DNA of 64,000 bases from contig NC_052046.1 in NCBI RefSeq assembly GCF_015832195.1, forward strand, positions 41,426,473-41,490,472, in the 5' to 3' direction. Source of the stretch: Motacilla alba alba (Eukaryota; Chordata; Aves; Passeriformes; Motacillidae). Positions 50,801 through 62,601 of this stretch are shown here, in pieces (position 1 is the first letter of the stretch; each line of letters opens with the position of its first letter). The translations under genes were made by a program, and so were the position numbers. The notes under the pieces are model-generated. The model was not told the origin of the DNA, did no database searches, and saw only the letters and a program-made list of their open reading frames with translations.

Positions 50801-53800
50801 GACCTTCTGTCTTTAATTGCAACTCTCAGGTATTAAGAGTTACTTCTTTAAATGGCAGATGTCTACTGTTTTGAAGGTAAGCACAGGATTTTTCCCCTCA
50901 CTGCAGATTGGCAGAACAGGATCTGAGAAGCACAGTCTTGAATTTAACAGATGAAAAATAGAGATAATTTAATCAACAAACAGATATTAACAGATAGCTG
51001 CCAGCTGCCATCTGTTAGAATTTAAGCAACAAACATTTGTAAAGTTTTCAAAAGATGGAAAACAACAATGGTACTCCATTATTTAAGACAGTTCTCAATG
51101 AGGTAAAGCTGTTATTCCAACCTCAGCTTGCTAGGTTGCTAGAATCCTTGCTAGGATTCTTCATCTAATTAAACACAGTTAAAGATGCTTCATCCCAAGA
51201 TTCTTGCAATAATAGAGCATAGCAACAGATGTCTAAGAAGAAATGAGTTACAGCTTTGGACTGCAGTTTCCACATAAAGTAAGTATTCTGGGCTTCTGTC
51301 ACTGTGACTATCCTGTATGTTAGACAAGTAGTGGTTCCAAACCAACCATTTCAATTTATTCTAGGGAACAGCAGACATCACCTTCGTAACTTTCATAATA
51401 CTTGATCTGGCATTAATCTGTTGACTCAGTACACCTAAAGAAGGAAGTTTGATTGTTTTACACTTCCTGTCTTCCTCTTTCCCTCTGCTCCACATTTGCA
51501 CAGCACAGCCCTCCTACTCACAGAACTCTGACAACAGCATTCACTTGGTAACTTCATGAGCAACTGTAGCTCACTAAGCCAGTGGAAAACTACAGAGTTT
51601 CTCACCCTCTGTCATGTTTAGTTTTTGTTGGGTGAGTCAGAGGTGCCTAAAGGACTCTAAAAACTATATACTATACCTACCACAGGGTAAGCAGCAGCAG
51701 CTCTCAACAGGGCAAAGAGAGCAAGTTTCCCTTCCACTGATACTTAAACTTAATGAAGGGCTATTCAAATAGTTCTCAAGTCTAGTTTCTATTAATGAAA
51801 TGTAAAGACAAGAGCCTAGGGAGGGGAATGTCATTATCCTGTGGATCATTATTTGTGTTAATGGAATAGATTGATTAATCACGTATATGAAAATTTTAGT
51901 TCATCTTTTAGTAAGCGCAAGATAAACAAATGTGGGCTTTTGCTAACTTTGAATATTAGCACATTATACCTGAAGTTTCTTCTGTGTTGCTTATGCAATG
52001 TGGTCGAGCATCTTGAGTACAAGCTTCATTCTAGAAACAACACAGTTGAAATTAATAAATCTGGAAAATTACTCTAGGAAACAGGAAGAAACAAAGCATG
52101 TCAAATGCTGAAGATCCAAAAAGTCCAATCACATCATCATTATTTCATTTGTCAGCTTTCACTTCTAGCTGTTCTAGGCTGAAGAGTATTAGCCTAACAA
52201 GGACAAGAAGAAACACTGGGGAAATACAAAATTTATATGCAGCTTGTTGTCTGTATTGATAGTTTGTCAAAATAAATATATACTTCCTACAGCACAATTC
52301 TGTCAGAGATGACTCACACAATAAATTGTTCAGTGGCACTAAGAAAGCAGATTCCTACAACCCTTAACAAACCACTGAGTGCCAAATAAAAACACAAAGC
52401 TCTACAGCTCACCTATCCCTTCCCTTCTACAGCTTGTCCATTTAATAAAACCAGGAATTAATTGAACCAGGTGATTGAACCAGCTCTACTGCAAGCTGCC
52501 TTTTCTCATACTCTCTCTGCCAGGCCTGTAAGAGCAACATCATTCTTGCATGTTGTCCTAATATGAAATCAGCCTTGACACAGCAACCTGCTGCACTCAG
52601 GAAACAAGCTTCTATGCATCAGCTGTTCCAGTGTAACTACATGCTCACTGATCTCAGACAACACTAGTAACCCTGGGGAACTGCGAATGAACCTTTTCTC
52701 TCATGACAAAAATAAGGTAACTCTCATTTTTGGAGTTACTATTACTGTATTATTCCATTGCTGGAATACAGACACACAACCCGCTGCAAAGAAATGGATG
52801 TAAAGGACATATTGTTTACCCATAACAACATACATGATGATGATGACATAAATGATATAGATATATGTAAAAATATGCAAAATTTGTGTATGTCATATAA
52901 TAATATGCATGTAAAGCTCTTAATTGTTTTTTTTTAATAAATGAGAAAGAGCATAACAAAGAATGCAGTTTCTTTTAAACAAAGAACATGCACCATCCAA
53001 GCAGTAACATTTTAACTTTATTTTAATGTAAACAAATATAACAGTAAGAGGTCACACTGAATGGATACAAGAATCCTAGGTAACTTCTTCCATCAAGACT
53101 TCTTAAAAATTCCTCCCAATTTTGCTACTGTGTATCACTTATTATTGAACCGTTCTAAACAGAGTTTGCAAAGATTAAGTTTGTCTGAAAGATTGTCTGG
53201 ATATGCCCCCCGAAAAAGCAAGTTTTATTTACCAGCTGAAGTACCAGGTGTTTAGAATTGGTGAGTATATTTGCACTGAAAACCTCTTTACAGAATTTCA
53301 AAATCTGGGCACTTCTGGACTGTAATTAAGTTCTTGTTCTTTACCTGAGTAAAGTTGACTGTACATATATGGTGCTCAAGAGGACAAAGACTCTGCTCAG
53401 ACAGTTCATCCACAGAACTTGGATTTGGACAATCTTCTAGTCCAAGGTGTGATTTTTCAGGTTTTGGTGATGCAGTTAGATGTCTTAAAGCTCCTGAATT
53501 TCCACAAGCATCTCTTTTCTGCTTTTCAGTTCTGCAAGGTATATATCTAGTTAATTTGAAACCAGATGAAGATGCCCTGTGCAAGTGCTAAATTCTGTGT
53601 TACAATGTATTTAATATGAATAATGTGTAATTACAGGGAAACAAAGTGCCTGTTTAAAGACTACATAATTGTACTAAACAGAATGCATAAGCTTTGAACA
53701 AATCTACATAAAGAATTTCACTAAAAGGCCTCTGTAACTTCACTAATGGAGACACTCCTACTGAAAGTATGACCAAGCAGGAAGCCTTATAAGCTTATTA

Positions 53801-56800
53801 ACATTTCTAAATTAATCAACTCATTAACATTTCCTTGCAGTTTCATGAAAGACAGTTAAGCAGCAAGGTGATTACTAAATTCTGAAATAGAAAACAAAAG
53901 TTAATGTTCTAGCTCCAAAAACTGTAGCACAACATGTAAGGGAGAAAAACCTGAAGTCTAAACTGTACGCTATCTGTATAAACACATACATGGTGTCTGT
54001 GAGCACACTTTTTCCATTACAGTCGCATACTACACCTGAACTTCAGCTGCATATTTTAAGAGACAATAGGAATAAAGTCAGTATTAAATGATGAGTCTTC
54101 TTACCTCTCAGTTTTATCTACTTGTTTGGTAAGTTCCATACTTCCAGATGCAAAGACATGAAGAACTGAAGAATCACCTGCAACTTGTCTGATTGGTTCT
54201 GGTTCCACCTTCTGCATTTCTGCATTACCCCTCAGGGTTGTAAGATCTAAGTTTTATAAGAATAAAAATTAAAATATTGTCTTTGCAGTCTGCGGGTGTG
54301 TGTATATATATATTTGTATTACTTTATATATATAGTCTTATATAAATTAAAGTTTTGTAGTATGTTTATATAGACACATATACATGAATGTGCACAATGT
54401 ATACTTGTGTCTTACATAAATAAGGCATATACACATATCTCATCTTGCCTTTCCTATTTTGCAAGTGGCATGAAGACAATTAAGAGTTTGAAGACTACCT
54501 TTTTTGCAAATGCTTTAAGAATAGAAAGCCAGTACTTTCCATCTCCTCTTCTACTTTTAATGGAAGGAAAAGACAGTAATAATAGGAAAAAGTACACTGT
54601 ACTTGACTGTATTTCTGTAACTGGCAGTCCAGTAATTTAAGTGCCTTCCAGTTATTTTAATACCTGCAGAAAAAACCTGCTATTCAAATTTCATTTAATT
54701 TCATACTGAAAGGTATTCTCATGTATAAAACGATATCACAAATGGGTACCCTACGTTACAATGGCAATGTATCATCTGTGAACATGAATGGAAAGTGAAG
54801 ACTTTCAGCTTTGTTTCATTTCATAAACAGATGTGAATCTATTGAATAACCATTTTCAGAGCCCTAGAATAAGAAACAGGCTTACCAGTTTGAATTTGCT
54901 CTAGTTGTTCCACAAGTACATTTGCACTAAGTATCTCCGGCATTATGTTTTCACTGGACCTCAGTATTGCAGAGGTTGGCTTGGGCTCCAGGTGTCCGCC
55001 TCCTGTCAATCTCATAGTATTCACCATAGGCAATGAGTTACCACTATAAGTAAAAGGACAGATGTCATCAATAGAGTCCCTGATTTTTGACAGTTAGTGA
55101 AGAGAAGATGTAAGAGATACGGGGTAGATCAGACAATGAAGACCTGAAATGCAGGCTGCAACTGCCAGAGAAGACAGAAAACTACCTGTCAGGATAAAAT
55201 AAATAAAAATTATCTGTGAATAGAAACAGACAGGTATGCTGCAAACTAGTATGTTTCTAATGCAAAGGAATTTTTTAAAAAAATAAAAATTGAAATGTTT
55301 AAATAACAGAAGAGAAGGCCAGAAATCTAATACATATGACATGGTAGTAAGTTCTGGTTTAATAATATAATTAAACTGGATGCAAAATAAATTATCTTGG
55401 ATTAAGATTTTTCAAAGAGCATAATCTCATACTTTGTTCAAGCAGTCAACAAGTTATATAGTCTTTCAAACAATACATGATCACCAGCAGATGTTTCTCT
55501 GAGAAAGTGTCCCACTAAGCTGTCTTGTAGCTCACAAATGCAAAAATTATTAATGATTAATCACTAAAACCATAATAATGGAAGATCAACTGGTTTCTTT
55601 CCATCCCTTTGCTCTAAATCTTTGATCTACACCACCACAGCAGCAGTGACACTTAAGCAATTTGCCTTGGTCTGATTAGCTGTCGAGAACTTTGCAAGAA
55701 AGAGCTTCATAATTAAGAGTGATATAGTATATCATTAGTTTGCTTTTTTTTTCTCCCTCTCTTCCCTGGGTAAACCAAATTTCATGAGAGAAAAACCAGT
55801 CACAGATACCCAAAATTATATACAAACACTTCATGAAAGTAGTAAGAAAGAAATGAGAGGAGTTTTTGCAGATTACATACTACATACATACATAAACTGA
55901 GAAACCTTTACTTAAGCAAGACTGCTTGCAAATTGATAAAAATTCGAGAAAGAGCCTAGCAAAAGTAAGCAGTGCCAGAGGATCTCTCTCACTAAAGAAA
56001 ATGAAGTAGTAATTTAACCTGGTATCAGTAGCATCCATCTCTGAATATTCTTCTACACCTATTCTTGTGCCAGTGCTTTGATGCTCTACATTGATGTTGT
56101 TTACATCCTCAGAAGGCAACAATTCCATGACAGAAGTGTCTGAAGCAAGCAAATACTGACTAGAAGTTCTATTTTCTTTGGAGCAGGAGTGATTTACAAC
56201 GCTATGAGCTGTGTCCAAGTCATCTTGAGCACGTAACATATGTGTCTGTTCTGGTTGTAACAATAAACAGAATGGAAAATTTCATTTAAAACACTCAGGT
56301 TTGGCAATTTCAAGACTCATTTAACAAAGTTTGTATTCTCCAAAGACACAGATTCAAATCCCAGATAAACAGAATCCTAAGAGAACACTTTTGTAGTAAG
56401 AACACAAAAACTAACATTCAGCAAATGAAAGCAGATAATAAATGCTACACAAAACCTGTAACAAACCCAGGTAATTTCAGGCTGTAGCTAGTTAGGATGC
56501 AAAGGCTATGCTTCACATTAAAGGTCTGAAAAGATCACTGGAAGTTAGAGTCATTTAAGCTTGATCCCTTTCTTTTGTCCAGTTTATGTGCCCAGATCAA
56601 TTTAAACATGTGCTTCCTAAAGATCACAGAAACAACTTTCTAGCAGTGATACAGTTGGCAGTATTCAGTAGGGTGCCTGCTTCTTCCCATCCAACCTGCA
56701 TTGGCTGGACTCACTACGTGTTACAATGCAACAGGACTAAAAACATAAAAGACTTTTGACCTCCTGCTATGAGCAGCATGTGGAAGAGCTTTGCAGCCAC

Positions 56801-59800
56801 TACTCCATCCCTCCTTAGGTGGACCCAGAAAGCACAAGAGCAAGGCTTTGTCCCATAATCAGATCATACCTTCAGTGCTTGCTTTTAACTGGAAATTTGG
56901 ATCACCCATGGCAAGTAAAGTCATAGCAGCTTCAGTGCTTCCATCATTAATTCCTGTGAAGTTGTTCACACACATCAAAAGTCACAAGCACATTAACCAG
57001 AACCCACTTATCCATATTCAAAAAGTATTTGACACTACTACCACCAATACAGTGAAGTACGTATTTTTTAAATTGACCTTATTTATGAATCAAAATGCTT
57101 GTAGGCAAGCAGCCATTCTCATCCAGCAAATTCAAACTACTGTTAAAACACTGAGCAGCAACATGACTGCCTTTAAGGGTGTACTGGATACAGGTGGCAA
57201 GGTGTTGGCAGCAGGGGCCTACCCTGGACACAGCCAGTTCTAGCTGACCCACTGCAGGACACAGCTGAGCCTGTCAAGATGGTGGCACCTTTGGAAACAT
57301 ATTTTAAGAAAGGGGGAAACGTGTATATCGGTAGCAAGTTAACAGGAAATATATAAGCAAGATTGTTTCATATCTACCTTTGTCCACATCTGGATTTTCA
57401 TGTATGATTGTTTCCTTAAATACAAAGAAAAACAATATCAAAGTTCTATATAAAATGACCCCATAATTTTTATTTAATGCTTACATGTAAATTCTGTGCC
57501 CACAAGTTACCCTGGTTTTAAGGCTAACAATATTTACTAACAGTTTTCCCACAGGTGTGCCTCACATCTGTATGAGACAGGTACCAGTCTAATAAGCTAC
57601 ACCATTACATTCAGACACAGAAACAAGAGACTGCTGAAATAGCTTTGTATGACCAATGAAGCAAACAAAAGACATTCTTACAGCTGTTGAGGTGCTTTCT
57701 TCTTCCCTCTGTACTACTGGTTGGATAGAAGCACAAGTAAGACTTTCAGCATCTGTAGCCACCTGCACATCTGGGATATTCACAGATATTTCCAGCTGTA
57801 AAAGTAATTTTACAAGTATTTCAGTTCATCAGATGCAAAAGAAAATCTGTCAAATGCAAATTTTTATAAACCTCACATATTTAACAGATGTTCAACATCT
57901 AGAGAAATCCTTTGCAAAAATCATACCTTCTGATTTGAGAAGGAAGCAGTGGTATGAACAGAAGGCAGAACAGGTACTGCTACCTGTAGCTAAGTGGAAA
58001 CATCAGACAACCTAAGGCCTTGTTTCTAGTCACTCACTTCTCCACTGAACTAAGTTATGCAGCTGAGATCTTTTACAGTGACTTTTTACCTCAAATGGGT
58101 TTTCTTAGTTTTTACTCTTTTTCTGCTTTTTAAGTCATCAGGACGCAAAAACGGTACAGACTTACTTCCAAAGCAAGATAGGGAATCAATATACAGACAC
58201 ACAGAAACATAACCACTCACCATTTCATCTATTTTTTTTCTTCCTCAGCCATGTATTTTCACTGAGAACTTCAGACATTTGACATTTTCAGAAATGAAGA
58301 CTTGAAATTTGACAGTTTATGTTATTTCCAGGGAAGTTCTTACAGAAAACACTGCTCAATCTGGGTTGCTCTCAAAGGCTTGCACTTTACAGACTTTCGA
58401 CTGACCTATTTAAATTTTACAACAGCTAGGTCCTTGGTGCTAACCACATTCCTCACTGGTACTCATGTCTCCTAAGCGTTAAACTAGGCAACTTGACTGT
58501 AATTCCCACACATTATATATACTCCACATCTCTGAAATCAAGGATTCAGCAAAAGTTTCCATACAGCAACTTTGCTGCCAATTATAATTCTAAAAATCCC
58601 TTTGTGTTTTGACTGAGCTTTAAATTATTCTGCTGTTTAAACTGGAGAAAGAAACAGCGTGATTCATTCAGGAGACAATAATAAGCAGGAATTCAATGGG
58701 CAAAGAGAGGAAGAGGACTAGCAGTAGTGGTATGAAAAAAAGCACTAGAAAGCAAAAAGCACTGTAGTGAAAAGAAAGTAGCGATGACAGGGAAAATAAT
58801 AGAAAAATGTCTTCTTCTGGATGGTGTAAGATGATACAATGCACGATAAGCATGATACAAATGGTATGAAATAAACAATGAAGATTGTACTGGCCATCAC
58901 TGGGATGAAGTTAATTTTCTTCATACCAGCCCACATAATGCTGTCTTTTGGATATTTAACTACAACACGGTTGGTAACACATCAGTGTTTTTGCTATTTC
59001 TGCACAACATCCAAGTTTTTTTCCTATTCTTTTACTCAGCAAGGAGGCCAGGGGTAAGCAAGAGGTCAGGAGAACACACAGCTAGCACAGCTGACCCAAG
59101 CTGATCAAAAAGGAATTCTGTATTGTATCATGACACGCTCAGCAACAAAAGCCCAGGGAAAGGAGGGAGAAGAGGAAGCCATTTGTGGTTAAGGCATTTG
59201 TCTTCAAAGTTACCCTTACATAGACTGAGGCCCTGATTTCCAGGAACTAACCTGACAATGGAAAGCAGCAAACAAATTCCTTATTTTGTTTTTCATTTAC
59301 ATGTGGCTTTTCCTTCATGTATGTAACTGTCTTCATATCAACAGAGAAATCTTCCGACCCTCCTAATCTCTCCTTGTCTCACAGGAAAAGGGAGTAAGCA
59401 AGCACATGTGTGTGTCTGGCTGTGGTCAGGTCAGCCTACCTGACAGTTAAAAGCTTCTTGGCAAGGGGGACATGACATACGGAAACATTTTCCTCATACC
59501 CTAATTTCCTAACATTCAAATATGAAATTGAAGTGCTCCATTTGATCCATCTTGGGCCTCAAAACACATGGACGAGCATCGAGTCTGGGCCTATATTCAA
59601 TCCCAATAAACAAACTGGTGAGTTCCCTGCAGCAGACCTATTACCAGTTTGTAAACATAACTACATAACTGGAATTTAGGCTGTTGCAGTGTTAAGTTCA
59701 AAACCAAATGTATGTGCCAAGTAACATCTCTGCTACTCTTAACATCATTCTTAACTTGAACTTGGATAAAACCCACATACCCAGAGATACAATTAGAGTA

Positions 59801-62601
59801 AAATCTTTTTAAACAATCAGAACAAAATTACATATGCAGAACCCAGCTACACAATACCTCCTCCACGGTTTCCTGTATCTGCATAGGAATTGGTTTTGGA
59901 GATCGAAGACCTATAGGAACAAACACTGGAGCCTTGTTTACTTCCTCTGATGCAAAGCATTCATCTTCATCATCAAACTCAAATTCATCTGCCTCCTCAT
60001 CCTCCTCCTCCTCCTCTTGAGAAGCCCGGAGGGTGACAAAGGTTATCTTTGAACTTCTGGGTTCCTTCCCAGATTTTCTTCTCTGTGTAGTTTTTAAACT
60101 TTTGTCTCTGGTAACACTCAGTTTAGCTTCTTGCCTTTGACTCCTCTTCTCACTGCAATCAGCCTCACATTCAGAGACAGAAGTAGCAGTTTTTGGCTCC
60201 AACACATGTTCTGGCAGTGCTGTCTGTTTTGATGATCTCCTGAACTGCCTTCTAAAGTACAGAACAAAACCAATGAAATCCAAGACCTTTCAAAGAGAGG
60301 AATACTAAAAATCAAAATAAACTCAATTAAAAAAAAAGTTATCATTGTCACCAGCAATGCAAACTATTTACTTCTTAACTTGATAGTGACAAAAAAGCAT
60401 TTAATCAGAAATTTAATTTTGTCCTGTATACATAAGGTACTTAACTGCAAATATGTATTAAGCAGTTTCAAAATGCTAGAAATGCTCACAATTAAACTTG
60501 CAAGATACACGATTCTTTGATTAGAAAAGTATGAAATAATTTTAATTTTGAGGGATGTGGAAGTCACATACTTTTTAAGTCATAGGAACACTTCCAGTTG
60601 TCTTTTTGCTAAAGCTAGACTAGAAGCCCCAAACTATGATACTTTAATTGATCAGATTACTGTTTACAAACTGAAACTGTTAGGTGATAACTACTTATCT
60701 GCTTTGGTTTCTTAGACAGCATTCTCTTCAATAATCAGTTACCTACAATTTCCTCCTTCAAAATCATGGGCACAACCACTCAGAGGACCAGAAGCAACAA
60801 CAAACTTTTCCCCCAAAACATCCTCCTTGGTAAACTGGTGGAGAGTGGAAGCAAATGGTAGCAGAGGACACTACTAGCAGAAAGTTTCTCTTTAGGTTAA
60901 TCCCACAATGCCTGTGATCCCAAAAATGGGTACTCTTGTGTCCTCCCCTATAAAATCAGGAATTTCTGTTGAAAGCATGGGATTGATTGGTGAGAGTGCT
61001 GGCTGTATTCATTTTGTGAGAATACAGGCAGAGTAAGAGACAAAGGAGTATCTGCACATATCTGCTACGTTCAGATGGAAGACACAAAAACTGACACGCT
61101 GCATGCACTCACATTACACATGGTAGAACTATGGCCAATAATTATCAATCAACTGAGTTTCGTTTATAAAGCAAAACAGCTGTTTTACCTTGTGAGATTG
61201 CCTGAACACTTTTCCTGGGAGGTAGAAAGCTGAGAATCATTATCTTGCTCTACGTGTCTCTCACTCTCTGACAATATCCCCGGAGACTGGAGTGTAATGT
61301 CCTGCCTGATTCTCAGATGAGATGTTTCTTCAACATTCTCTACAAAACTGTGTTTCCTTGTAGCTTCTGAGAAGGATCCAGCTTCCACTGTACTACTGGA
61401 GTTTTCCTGAACAGAGGAGATTATTATTACCATATTAAGTGCCAAACATTTGTAACGGTTTTGGGACTTAAAGAACTTAGTTTGAGGATCTTGAGAATGT
61501 GCCCAGCTGTGATCTCTGATAACTTAGGATACTCTTCCTCATTGTCTTTAATTTGGGTTCTATAGCAGAGGTGTCATTAACTGGTATTACCTATGATACT
61601 TGAATTCGCAGTACTGCTGGTAGTTAATAGAGCAACATCATGCTCAATTTATCAAGAGCAACAACTCTTTAGAAGCTGGAAAGATGAATAATTTTCTAAA
61701 ATTACCTATTAATTTAAAAAACAATTTGCAGGAACGATTTTTTTTCTGCTTTGGGAACAAGGTAGGAAGAAAAAACTATCATACTTTATATAAAAGCATG
61801 TAAATATTATTCAACATATACACAGACAAACATCAGCAACCACAGTTCTGTCAACTATGGATACTTGGCTAAAAGAATATGTTAACTAGAAGTTTTAGTC
61901 ATCCATATAAAAAACAGGGAACATCAGATAAACTTTATCCAGTTATCACAGATTTAGACAGAGATGGAACTAGTCTGGACTAAGTTAGACCTGCTGAGCA
62001 AATATAAGAAGGTCTGAACTTTGTTCACACTCATTTTAATTTTTAAGTATACTAACACAGATTTTAGGTAGTATCTGAAGTTAGGTAATTGCCTTAATTT
62101 GCATTGTTCAATGAATAACAAATAGTAAATTATTTTTCAACACGTTAGCACATATTTATTATAATACAAATTTCTGATCATATAAACCATCAAACTTAAG
62201 ACAACAGTGTATATATTAGGTATTTCCACAGGTTTTAAATTCTAATTTCATTTATTCAGCATTGTTTCCAATGGTGAATTCTAAAAAAATCAAATAACCA
62301 CATTAACATTTTCCAGCCACATACTGCATTTCTGCACCACATATCTTTCTAAGAACTTGGGCGAAAGGACTGAGGTATAACTGGTTCAAATACATGATCA
62401 GCACTTACCCCTGATACACCTGTTTTTAATAACACCAAAAACTCTTCTTCATTTCTCTCAGTATTGTCCTCTTCTCTGTTTTCACACTCTTCACGATAAT
62501 CTCTTTTCCTAGTAAGTCTCATTAGGTCTGGCCTCAGGTTCCAATGGGGTTCCCTTCCTCTCTGTTCACTTTCTTCTCCAGAACTTAATTTATCATTGGA
62601 C
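44753..62601 (-). CDS. BDP1: BDP1: TFIIIB subunit B'', C-terminal 16 exons (5' part outside window)
   Basis: Join (complement) of 62409-62601, 61189-61406, 59858-60251, 57682-57795, 57378-57414, 56019-56250, 54886-55043, 54105-54246, 53345-53531, 51970-52030, 50271-50460, 48875-49085, 47927-47969, 46758-47052, 45243-45477 and 44753-44881. It totals 2839 nt, one base plus 945 codons plus TAG. Phase is continuous and all introns are GT/AG. BDP1, with TBP and BRF1 or BRF2, forms TFIIIB, which recruits RNA polymerase III to tRNA, 5S and U6 genes. The SANT domain lies N-terminal, off the right edge; the part here is the poorly conserved vertebrate-specific C-terminal extension, low in complexity and rich in Ser, Glu and Lys. 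Recognition rests on EEEQTFILTLVEI, GRKPLGFLSLIC, the C-terminus EYFFSDIFMEVDDSE and the position upstream of MCCC2. Individual small exons are supported mainly by phase and splice sites. Confidence 0.92.
45243..45477 (-). CDS. BDP1: BDP1 penultimate exon with GRKPLGFLSLIC motif
   Basis: 235 nt, encodes GGRKPLGFLSLICQKSNSES, then the basic stretch KPRIVTPKRSLKKPTPSTKD, and ends AADAAVT in phase 0. GRKPLGFLSLIC is recognisable in vertebrate BDP1. Acceptor aacag, donor ACG|gtatga. Confidence 0.92.
46758..47052 (-). CDS. BDP1: BDP1 exon
   Basis: 295 nt, encodes NPFQKTESSAKEKVLTSVLV, then a Ser/Glu-rich stretch, and ends SPASSSKTPLF plus two bases. Acceptor tacag, donor CAG|gtatgc. Confidence 0.88.
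47927..47969 (-). CDS. BDP1: BDP1 micro-exon, 43 nt
   Basis: Encodes GDSVKSTDVPVVTS plus one base. Acceptor tacag, donor CTG|gtatgt. Phase (0 in, 1 out) joins exactly to the next exon. Confidence 0.76.
48875..49085 (-). CDS. BDP1: BDP1 exon
   Basis: 211 nt, encodes IGSLTTAAGKVAGPLNSSME, then KLQTAQKRLAAELEENDFPP and ends ENDLETTYK in phase 0. Acceptor aacag, donor AAG|gtgaga. Confidence 0.87.
49761..49802. repeat. Exact 21-bp tandem duplication, BDP1 intron
   Basis: A 21-nt unit beginning ACTTTGCAACAATTCC occurs twice head-to-tail, at 49761-49781 and 49782-49802. Confidence 0.95.
50271..50460 (-). CDS. BDP1: BDP1 exon with TFILTLVEI motif
   Basis: 190 nt, encodes VNDDHRCPEEEQTFILTLVE and runs to INASETTVTEVE plus two bases. 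The EEEQTFILTLVEIP stretch is among the better conserved parts of vertebrate BDP1 C-termini. Acceptor tatag, donor GAG|gtaaat. Confidence 0.9.
51970..52030 (-). CDS. BDP1: BDP1 small exon, 61 nt
   Basis: Encodes NEACTQDARPHCISNTEETS plus one base. Acceptor tctag, donor CAG|gtataa. It was found because its neighbours (phase 0 out, phase 1 in) demand an intervening exon of length 1 modulo 3; this one fits exactly. Confidence 0.78.
53345..53531 (-). CDS. BDP1: BDP1 exon
   Basis: 187 nt, encodes TEKQKRDACGNSGALRHLTA, then SPKPEKSHLGLEDCPNPSSV and ends CTVNFTQ in phase 0. Acceptor tgcag, donor CAG|gtaaag. Confidence 0.87.
54105..54246 (-). CDS. BDP1: BDP1 exon
   Basis: 142 nt, encodes LTTLRGNAEMQKVEPEPIRQ and ends TKQVDKTE plus two bases. 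Only one of three frames is open. Acceptor cttag, donor GAG|gtaaga. Confidence 0.83.
54298..54350. repeat. TG/TA microsatellite, BDP1 intron
   Basis: GTGTGTGTATATATATAT followed by further TATATA blocks. A similar short TG/TA tract lies at 39618-39650. Confidence 0.85.
54886..55043 (-). CDS. BDP1: BDP1 exon
   Basis: 158 nt, encodes GNSLPMVNTMRLTGGGHLEP, then KPTSAILRSSENIMPEILSA and VLVEQLEQIQT. Acceptor tatag, donor CTG|gtaagc. Confidence 0.85.
56019..56250 (-). CDS. BDP1: BDP1 exon
   Basis: 232 nt, encodes QTHMLRAQDDLDTAHSVVNH and ends EEYSEMDATDT plus two bases. Acceptor accag. The donor CAG|gttaaa is weak. Length and phase fit both neighbours. Confidence 0.85.
57165..57310 (+). mobile_element. 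Probable short LTR-derived fragment, BDP1 intron
   Basis: GC-richer block with GGTGTTGGCAGCAGGGGCC, AGCTGACCCACTGCAGGACA and GATGGTGGCACC, followed by a TATTTTAAGAAAGGGG motif. It recalls promoter regions of avian ERVL LTRs. Neither terminus was identified; this is a resemblance call. Confidence 0.35.
57378..57414 (-). CDS. BDP1: BDP1 micro-exon, 37 nt
   Basis: Encodes ETIIHENPDVDK plus one base. Acceptor tttaag, donor AAG|gtagat. Called from splice sites, open frame and exact phase fit (0 in, 1 out); too short for frame statistics. Confidence 0.75.
57682..57795 (-). CDS. BDP1: BDP1 exon, 114 nt, phase 0-0
   Basis: Encodes LEISVNIPDVQVATDAESLT, then CASIQPVVQREEESTSTA. Acceptor tacag, donor GCT|gtaaga. 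Both borders are phase 0, so skipping would keep the frame. Confidence 0.82.
58878..59460 (+). mobile_element. ERVL-like LTR fragment, BDP1 intron
   Basis: Begins near ACTGGCCATCACTGGGATGA and includes CAGCTGACCCAAGCTGAT, an ATGACACGCTCAGCAACAAA stretch and GGCATTTGTCTTC. This succession is shared in outline with the minus-strand reading of the LTR at 4128-4708. Oriented opposite to BDP1. Edges are approximate and no target-site duplication was found. Confidence 0.6.
59858..60251 (-). CDS. BDP1: BDP1 exon with long acidic tract
   Basis: 394 nt, the longest BDP1 exon here. It begins RQFRRSSKQTALPEHVLEPK, passes a basic stretch (KTTQRRKSGKEPRSSK) and KITFVTLRASQ, then the acidic run EEEEEDEEADEFEFDDEDE, and ends PIPMQIQETVEE in phase 0. 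Acceptor tttag, donor GAG|gtattg. The GAG/GAA codon run near 60000-60020 is microsatellite-like. Confidence 0.92.
61189..61406 (-). CDS. BDP1: BDP1 exon
   Basis: 218 nt, begins ENSSSTVEAGSFSEATRKHS and ends SQEKCSGNLT plus two bases of Arg. Acceptor ttcag, donor AAG|gtaaaa. Ser/Glu-rich and without a recognised fold. Confidence 0.85.
62409..62601 (-). CDS. BDP1: BDP1 exon (first seen in window)
   Basis: 193 nt. One base completes a codon from the exon beyond the window, then SNDKLSSGEESEQRGREPHW, NLRPDLMRLTRKRDYREECE and onward to LVLLKTGVSG. Acceptor tgtag, donor GGG|gtaagt. Confidence 0.88.

Larger units (their letters stand above)
44882..57377 (-). other. BDP1: BDP1 introns between 44.9 and 57.4 kb
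   Basis: Eleven introns: 44882-45242, 45478-46757, 47053-47926, 47970-48874, 49086-50270, 50461-51969, 52031-53344, 53532-54104, 54247-54885, 55044-56018 and 56251-57377. They hold the 21-bp duplication, the TG/TA tract and the probable LTR fragment at 57165-57310; otherwise nothing recognised. Confidence 0.7.
57415..62408 (-). other. BDP1: BDP1 introns between 57.4 and 62.4 kb
   Basis: Introns 57415-57681, 57796-59857, 60252-61188 and 61407-62408. The second contains the LTR fragment at 58878-59460. No other element recognised. Confidence 0.7.

Noticed and set aside
51370..51440. Candidate BDP1 exon on the minus strand with acceptor and donor-like sites
   Set aside because: It has stops in two frames, and the remaining frame does not satisfy the phase required between the flanking exons; the exon at 51970-52030 fits exactly.
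56791..57243. 150-codon plus-strand frame in a BDP1 intron
   Set aside because: Composition and content are not protein-like and it runs into a probable LTR fragment; no splice or family support.
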